A model generated the notes under the pieces. The model saw only the letters and a program-made list of their open reading frames with translations, made no database searches and was not told the DNA's origin. From positions 1 to 11,811 of the forward strand of contig CACYDK010000096.1 of NCBI GenBank assembly GCA_902773155.1: a stretch of 11,811 nt of DNA. The letters run 5' to 3'. This document shows positions 7,325-11,811 of the stretch, in pieces. Source of the DNA: an uncultured Ruminococcus sp. Its GTDB lineage: Bacteria; Bacillota; Clostridia; Oscillospirales; Acutalibacteraceae. Each line of letters opens with the position of its first letter. Within the stretch, counting starts at the first letter, position 1. The translations under genes and the position numbers were made by a program.

Positions 7325-7950
7325 TGGGACAGTCAAAGGTACTCTACGCGGTCGGCCGCGTTGTATGCACTCCGATATATAAGCTTATCTACCGCTATAA
7401 GGTAAAAAACAAAGCGAATATTCCGGACGACGGAAAGGGATATATTATCGCCTGCAATCATTTTTCGTTCTCCGACCCGGTACTTCTTGGGCTCGGTCAG
7501 AAGCGCAGAGTGAATTTTATGGCGAAGGACGAGCTGTTTAAGAATAAGTTTTTCGCGTGGCTCATACGCAAGCTCGGCGCCTTCCCGGTAACGCGCGGAG
7601 CCGGCGACGGAAAAGCCATAAAAAACGGTGAGGATATCATCAACGAGGGAAATCTGATGGGAATCTTTATCGAGGGCGGCCGAAGCCGCACAGGCGAGCT
7701 AATGCGTCCGCGTTCGGGCTTTGCGCTTATTGCCAAGCAGACCGGCGCTCCGGTCGTTCCGGCCTGTATTACGAGGATTGGCAACGGAATATTCTCTAAA
7801 AGAATTATACACTTCTCCGACCCGATCACCGTCGAGGAGCTCGGGCTCACCTCGGTCGATCGCCGCGCCCTTAAAAACGCCAGCAATATGGTAATGGGCA
7901 AGATAAAAGAAATGAGAGAGCAGGATCTAAATGAGTATAAACGTAGCTAA
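7324..7950 (+). CDS. plsC: 1-acyl-sn-glycerol-3-phosphate acyltransferase (PlsC family)
   Basis: A PlsC-type lysophosphatidate acyltransferase that adds the second fatty acyl chain to form phosphatidic acid at the cytoplasmic membrane. It has 208 residues, normal for the short Gram-positive form. The catalytic HX4D motif is NHFSFSDP with H46 and D51. Block II is FPVTRGAGDGKA (about 87-98), block III is FIEGGRSRTGE (E117, R120) and block IV is PVVPACIT (143-150). The N-terminus has only a short hydrophobic, basic-rich stretch, consistent with peripheral membrane attachment. AGGAG lies 8 bases before the ATG inside the end of cmk, and the 3' end overlaps the next gene by 20 bases. Closely related acyltransferases share this fold, so the exact acyl acceptor is inferred from family and from the cmk-plsC-ispH/S1 order known in Clostridia. 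Confidence 0.93.
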   Translation: MGQSKVLYAVGRVVCTPIYKLIYRYKVKNKANIPDDGKGYIIACNHFSFSDPVLLGLGQKRRVNFMAKDELFKNKFFAWLIRKLGAFPVTRGAGDGKAIKNGEDIINEGNLMGIFIEGGRSRTGELMRPRSGFALIAKQTGAPVVPACITRIGNGIFSKRIIHFSDPITVEELGLTSVDRRALKNASNMVMGKIKEMREQDLNEYKRS

Positions 7951-9988
7951 AACAGCCGGCTTCTGCTTTGGTGTGAACCGAGCTGTGGAAATAGTCGAAA
8001 AACTGCTTGATAAGGGCGAGAAGGTCTGTACGCTCGGCCCGATCATCCACAATATGGAGATGGTCTCCGACCTCGAGAGCCGCGGTTGTAAGGCGGTTGA
8101 GAGTCTTGAGGATTGTCCTTTGGACGCTACTCTCGTGATCCGTTCCCACGGGGTAACTCGCGCCGTTATGAACGAGATCTCAGAAGCGGGTCTCAAATGC
8201 GTCGACGCTACCTGTCCGTTTGTAAAGAAGATACACAATATTGTGAGCAAGGCGAGCGGTGAAAACACCCCTGTTTTGATCGCCGGAAATAAAAATCACC
8301 CCGAGGTACAGGGCATAATAGGCCACTGTACAAGCGATTGTTACACCTTTAACAGCTGCGACGAGCTCGAGGAAATGTACGATAAAATTCCAATAGAGAA
8401 AAATAGCGAAGTTGTTGTGGTTGCTCAGACAACTTTTAGCAAAAAAGAATGGAAAAAATGTTTAAAAAGTGTAAAAAAGGTCTATACAAACGCGAAAATT
8501 TTTGATACAATATGTAAAGCTACATCGGAACGACAGGAAGAGGCGGACAAAATCTCCGCCGAATCCGACTTAATGATTGTTATAGGCGACCGCCACAGCT
8601 CCAACACGGCAAAGCTCTACGATATTTGCCGGAGCCGGTGTGTCAACACCTGTCTGATTGAGACCGCGAAAGAACTCGACAGGGCTCTCGTTAGTAATTC
8701 GAATTCCATTGGCGTTACTGCGGGTGCTTCAACGCCCGCAAGGATAATAAAGGAGGTACTGGATATAATGAGTGAAGAAATCAAATCCAGCGAAACAGTT
8801 GAAACTGAATCTTTTGAGGAGATGCTTGAGGAATCCCTCAAAAACTTGAATACTAATGAGAGGGTTAAGGGCACAGTTGTAAGCATCGCTCCGAACGAGG
8901 TTATCGTAGACGTCGGAAGAAAACAGTCGGGCTATATTCCCGCTGACGAGCTTTCCAACGACCCCTCGGCTAAGCCCGAGGACGTAGTTAAGGTCGGCGA
9001 TGAGGTTGAGCTTCTTATTATGAAAACCAACGACGCCGAGGGCACGATCATGCTTTCAAAGCGCAGAGTTGACGCCCAGAAGGGCTGGGAGGAGCTCAAG
9101 GAGCTCGCCGAGTCCGAAACAATTCTCACAGGTAAGGTTGCCGCGGTCGTTAAAGGCGGCGTTATCGTGATTTACAATGACAACCGTGTATTTATTCCTG
9201 CTTCTCAGGCCACAGCCTCGCGCGACGACAGTCTCGAGGAATTAGTTGGTCAGGAAGTTCAGTTTAAGTTAATCGAAGCTTCTCAGCGCGGCAGAATGAA
9301 GAGGATTGTAGGCTCCATTCGCGCGGTACTTCGCGAGCAGCGCGCTGCTCAGAGAGCTGAGTTCTGGGAGACCTGCGAGGTCGGCAAGCACTATACCGGC
9401 GTTGTTAAGTCGCTCACAAGCTACGGCGCTTTCGTAGATCTCGGCGGCGTATTCGGCATGATACATATCTCCGAGCTCTCATGGACGCGCATCAAGAACC
9501 CCTCCGAGGTTGTAAGCGTAGGCGATAAGGTTGACGTATACATCAAGGACATCAACGAGGAGACTAAGAAGATCTCCCTTGGATATAAGGATCCCGACGC
9601 TGATCCGTGGGCTATCCTTCGCCGTGACTTCCCGGTAGATACAGTTGTTGACGCCACAGTAGTCGGTCTCACTACCTTCGGCGCGTTCGCAAACGTGATC
9701 CCCGGAATCGACGGACTCATCCACATTTCTCAGATCGCTAACAAGAGGATCGAGAAGCCCGAGGATGTTCTCTCCGTAGGCGATAAGGTTAAGGCTAAGA
9801 TTGTAGCTATCGACTTTGAGAAGAAGAGAGTCAGTCTCTCTATGAGAGCTCTCCTCGAGGATGAGGCTCCTGCCGAGGCTCCCGCAGAGGCTCCCGCAGA
9901 GGATGAGGTCGTTGCTTCTACCGAGGACGAGGTCGTTGCCTCCACCGAGGATGAGGTAGTTGCCTCCACCGAGACTCCTGAGGAATAA
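7931..9988 (+). CDS. ispH-rpsA: IspH (HMBPP reductase) fused to ribosomal protein S1
   Basis: One continuous frame of 685 residues joins two proteins. Residues 1 to about 279 are IspH (LytB), the [4Fe-4S] enzyme that makes IPP and DMAPP in the last step of the MEP pathway. The three cluster cysteines are at C12 (GFCFG), C95 (ATCPF) and C195 (TICKAT), and HSSNTAKLY (222-230) and a substrate-binding GVTAGASTP block are present. Residues 280-685 are S1, the RNA-binding translation protein, with four S1 motifs at about 309-378, 397-463, 484-552 and 569-638; E. coli S1 has six. A repetitive acidic tail ends the protein. AGGA lies 5 bases before the ATG, and the gene overlaps plsC by 20 bases. This fusion is known in Clostridia. 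A strong internal ribosome-binding site at the junction means separate S1 could also be made. Confidence 0.97.
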   Translation: MSINVAKTAGFCFGVNRAVEIVEKLLDKGEKVCTLGPIIHNMEMVSDLESRGCKAVESLEDCPLDATLVIRSHGVTRAVMNEISEAGLKCVDATCPFVKKIHNIVSKASGENTPVLIAGNKNHPEVQGIIGHCTSDCYTFNSCDELEEMYDKIPIEKNSEVVVVAQTTFSKKEWKKCLKSVKKVYTNAKIFDTICKATSERQEEADKISAESDLMIVIGDRHSSNTAKLYDICRSRCVNTCLIETAKELDRALVSNSNSIGVTAGASTPARIIKEVLDIMSEEIKSSETVETESFEEMLEESLKNLNTNERVKGTVVSIAPNEVIVDVGRKQSGYIPADELSNDPSAKPEDVVKVGDEVELLIMKTNDAEGTIMLSKRRVDAQKGWEELKELAESETILTGKVAAVVKGGVIVIYNDNRVFIPASQATASRDDSLEELVGQEVQFKLIEASQRGRMKRIVGSIRAVLREQRAAQRAEFWETCEVGKHYTGVVKSLTSYGAFVDLGGVFGMIHISELSWTRIKNPSEVVSVGDKVDVYIKDINEETKKISLGYKDPDADPWAILRRDFPVDTVVDATVVGLTTFGAFANVIPGIDGLIHISQIANKRIEKPEDVLSVGDKVKAKIVAIDFEKKRVSLSMRALLEDEAPAEAPAEAPAEDEVVASTEDEVVASTEDEVVASTETPEE
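8483..8511 (+). promoter_or_regulatory. Candidate internal promoter for S1 (TATACA, extended -10 TGATACAAT)
   Basis: Within the IspH part, TATACA (8483-8488) is followed after 17 bases by TACAAT (8506-8511) with a TGA extension. The -35 matches consensus at 4 of 6 positions and the -10 at 5 of 6. It lies in a locally AT-rich patch, about 255 bases before the S1 start codon. Because AT-rich coding DNA often mimics promoters, this remains a candidate only. Confidence 0.35.
8749..8770 (+). promoter_or_regulatory. Internal ribosome-binding site and ATG for free ribosomal protein S1
   Basis: AAAGGAGGT (8749-8757), an essentially perfect anti-Shine-Dalgarno match, precedes an in-frame ATG at 8768 by 10 bases. 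The ATG is codon 280 of the fusion, exactly where IspH homology should end. The encoded N-terminus (MSEEIKSS, then SFEEMLEESLKNLN) resembles that of stand-alone S1 proteins. Initiation here would give a 406-residue S1 lacking IspH, ending at 9988. This is the strongest Shine-Dalgarno match I found in the window. Confidence 0.6.
9863..9970 (+). repeat. Tandem repeats in the S1 C-terminal tail (3 x 12 bases, then 3 x 24 bases)
   Basis: Three 12-base units (9863-9898) encode EAPA three times. Three 24-base units (9899-9922, 9923-9946, 9947-9970) encode EDEVVAST three times, differing only at a few third positions. The frame then ends ETPEE and stops. The tail is acidic and low in complexity, lies outside the RNA-binding S1 domains, and probably arose by slippage or unequal exchange. 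Confidence 0.9.
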
Positions 9989-10002
9989 TCAATAGAATTA
10001 TT

Positions 10003-10037
10003 AAAGGCTTGCCCTAAGCGATTGGGCAAGCCTTTTT
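10003..10037 (+). terminator. Intrinsic terminator of the five-gene operon
   Basis: A perfect 12-base stem (10003-10014 with 10024-10035), GC-rich in its upper part, encloses a 9-base loop and runs into TTTTT (10033-10037). It lies 14 bases after the ispH-rpsA stop. On the - strand the same hairpin is followed by TTTAATAATT, so it may also end the convergent MutS-like gene, whose stop lies 5 bases beyond it. Confidence 0.9.
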
Positions 10038-10042
10038 CATTG

Positions 10043-11773
10043 TCATTTTTGTTCTATAGATTTTTTTATCTGTTCAAAGGTCACGCCGTACCTCTGCGCG
10101 ATATCGCGAGCGTAGCTGACTCCCTGAGGAGGAGCAAGTATCACCTTGAAGCTCCTCTGTCCGTCGTGTACGCCCGTTATCATGCTTGCGACCTTGCTTT
10201 TGCCGTCGGTAAACGTGTTTATCTCGTCGACTTTGCGAGCGAGCTCGTGCATATGGGTGTTAAATATCGTCCTCGTGCCGATGTAGCGCATAGCCTTTAC
10301 AACATCGTTCGCAATGAAAAGGCCCTCCGCTACGTTTGTAGTCGCGAAGCTTTCGTTTAGAAGAATGAAGCTTTTTTCTGTCGCCTCCTCAAAGATACCG
10401 GCGAGTCTCTGGCTTTCCTCGCCGAGTCGTCCAAGGTCGACGGTTTCGTTCTCGTCGGCAGGGAAGTGGGTAAAAATATTGTCGCACGGACAGATGTAGG
10501 CAGAGCGCGCCGGAACAAAAATCCCGCACTGAGCCATAAGCATAGCAATCCCCACCGCCTGAGTAAATATCGTCTTGCCGCCTCTGTTGGGGCCTGTGAG
10601 GATATAGATTCGGTGCTCGTCGTCAAAGTCCACGTCGTTTCGGATTATGTCAATGTTGTCGCCCTGAACGTTTTTGATCGCGAGCTTTAGATTGTATATT
10701 TCTTTTATAGAACAATTTCTTTCCGAGGCGTCGCCGATTTCAGCCTTGCACATAGGCATTCCGAGCGCGGTTATTTTGTCTACAAGCTCGGCCCAGCGTA
10801 TGTAAAAAAGAATCTCCGGCAAAAGATTGATTATAGCGTAGCCGCTGATGTTTATGTACTTTTTGAGGGTGAATTTTATGTCCTTTACAGTTCGCTTCAG
10901 AATGTCGGTGACGCACCTTTTGATCGCGTCCGAAAGCGGATCCTCTCCTGTCGCTCCGCTGTTGGCCAAATTTACGTAATGAGCGGTCTGCGGAACGCCG
11001 TTAACACCGCTTTTCATCACATTCATAGCGTTTATCACGTGTGAGGCGGTCATATTGGAGGGGTGAAAGTTGGTCAGCTTGCTGGTATCTGTGCCGTGGT
11101 GCATATCGTCCTTGCTGTCGGTAAAGCGGAAGAAGTTCTTCATAATACCCGGCCTGCCGAATTCCTCGTCGTTTAAGGAGACCACGCCCGCAGATTTTGG
11201 GCGGAGCAGATTGTCAAGGTTTACTCCGATCGTGACGCTTCTAAGTTTTCTCGCTTTTTCAAAGGTTTCAGCGATGTCTTTCTTAAGCTCATCAAATCCG
11301 CTTTCATTGTAGATATCTATTACGTTTTGCCTCAACTGCTTCATACCCTCAGACTGAATATCTACAGACTGAAGTATATCCTTGATCGATGTGATACAGT
11401 TTACGTACTCGTCGATCTCACGCAGACGGTTTATGAGCTGCCACAGGGACGACGCCTCCTGATCCTTCTGGAAGCGCTCGATATCGCGCAGGTCGGCAAG
11501 CTTTACCACAAGCTCGCTCAGCTTTTCGCGAAGCTCAGGATGTCTGAGAAAATCGTCGAATACATCGCGGCGATAGCTGATGACGTCCTTGTCGTCGGTT
11601 ATCCTTACAAGAAGCCGGCGTATTAGGTTTTTTTCATAGCTTTCCTCTGTAAGCGCGTCGAGAATAAAGTCGATCGACAAATCGTTGATAGCCTCGTCGG
11701 TCAGAGTTTTGTAGCTTTTGTTTGCGTTTTCGGGGAACAATAAGCTGAAGCTTTCCATATTGTAATCAACCAT
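10043..11773 (-). CDS. MutS-like ATPase without mismatch-recognition domain
   Basis: A MutS-family ABC ATPase of 576 residues from the ATG at 11773. GAGG lies 8 bases upstream; an in-frame GTG three codons earlier overlaps that site and is unlikely. The N-terminal about 330 residues are mostly helical and charged, like the MutS core and lever region. The C-terminal ATPase has Walker A TGPNRGGKT (393-401), an ABC-type segment GRLGEESQRL (448-457), Walker B FILLNESFATT (469-479) and the His-switch region FNTHMHEL. There is no FxE mismatch-binding domain at the N-terminus and no Smr nuclease domain at the C-terminus, so it is neither MutS1 nor MutS2. In Walker B the usual Asp is Asn473 while the catalytic Glu474 is kept. 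It ends convergently with the ispH-rpsA operon. Its role (DNA structure binding, recombination control or other) is unknown. Confidence 0.85.
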   Translation of the reverse strand: MVDYNMESFSLLFPENANKSYKTLTDEAINDLSIDFILDALTEESYEKNLIRRLLVRITDDKDVISYRRDVFDDFLRHPELREKLSELVVKLADLRDIERFQKDQEASSLWQLINRLREIDEYVNCITSIKDILQSVDIQSEGMKQLRQNVIDIYNESGFDELKKDIAETFEKARKLRSVTIGVNLDNLLRPKSAGVVSLNDEEFGRPGIMKNFFRFTDSKDDMHHGTDTSKLTNFHPSNMTASHVINAMNVMKSGVNGVPQTAHYVNLANSGATGEDPLSDAIKRCVTDILKRTVKDIKFTLKKYINISGYAIINLLPEILFYIRWAELVDKITALGMPMCKAEIGDASERNCSIKEIYNLKLAIKNVQGDNIDIIRNDVDFDDEHRIYILTGPNRGGKTIFTQAVGIAMLMAQCGIFVPARSAYICPCDNIFTHFPADENETVDLGRLGEESQRLAGIFEEATEKSFILLNESFATTNVAEGLFIANDVVKAMRYIGTRTIFNTHMHELARKVDEINTFTDGKSKVASMITGVHDGQRSFKVILAPPQGVSYARDIAQRYGVTFEQIKKSIEQK

Positions 11774-11791
11774 TTTTTTCACCTCGAATAA

Positions 11792-11800
11792 AGTATAACA
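11792..11800 (-). promoter_or_regulatory. Candidate extended -10 element of the MutS-like gene
   Basis: On the - strand TGTTATACT (11800-11792) forms an extended -10 with 5 of 6 consensus bases. A -35 at the usual spacing would lie beyond the window end, so it cannot be checked. The predicted transcription start is near 11785, leaving a leader of only about a dozen bases that just includes the GAGG site, which makes this call tentative. Confidence 0.35.
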
Positions 11801-11811
11801 TAACCCTTTAG

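Noticed and set aside
9730..10029. A - strand frame with SSSVEATT repeats near the S1 end
   Set aside because: It is the reverse complement of the S1 acidic tail repeats and the terminator, so its repeats only mirror the real gene.

Overview
The window reads as core chromosome of a Gram-positive anaerobe of the class Clostridia, most likely an Oscillospiraceae/Ruminococcus-like gut bacterium. This is inferred from the order regulator, HI0933-type flavoprotein, cmk, plsC and an IspH-ribosomal protein S1 fusion, from strong purine-rich Shine-Dalgarno sites, and from the Thr/Pro/Glu linker of the large secreted-type protein. No database search was possible. I see no tRNA, rRNA, CRISPR array, transposase, integrase or phage gene. 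No gene-free stretch exceeds 300 bases; the longest is the divergent promoter region at about 4304-4514.

Layout. (1) 1-2871, + strand: a large right-handed beta-helix protein whose 5' end lies outside the window. It ends in a Thr/Pro/Glu-rich tail and a bidirectional-looking terminator at 2878-2917. (2) 2925-4303, - strand: a compact two-gene unit hisH-hisF for imidazole glycerol phosphate synthase. (3) 4304-4514: two divergent extended -10 promoters. Three copies of a TTTGCAAGTTTT-like element, in alternating orientation, overlap or sit just beside the -35 region of both. (4) 4515-9988, + strand: a tight five-gene operon of an RpiR/MurR-type SIS-domain regulator, a flavoprotein, CMP kinase, a PlsC-type acyltransferase and IspH fused to ribosomal protein S1, closed by a strong hairpin terminator at 10003-10037. 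(5) 10043-11773, - strand: a MutS-like ATPase lacking a mismatch-recognition domain, convergent with the operon.

The five-gene operon ties nucleotide metabolism (Cmk), phospholipid synthesis (PlsC), isoprenoid synthesis (IspH) and translation (S1) together behind a regulator that may sense a phosphosugar-like ligand. Four of its five genes begin with a good ribosome-binding site; the flavoprotein appears to rely on translational coupling.

The most interesting signals are these. A perfect Shine-Dalgarno sequence and ATG sit exactly at the IspH/S1 junction, so free S1 could be made from within the fused gene. A strongly AT-rich patch upstream of that start carries a promoter-like sequence. The symmetric operator array links the his pair to the regulator-led operon. 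I found no wholly new multi-gene system; the novelty is in architecture and regulation of known genes.
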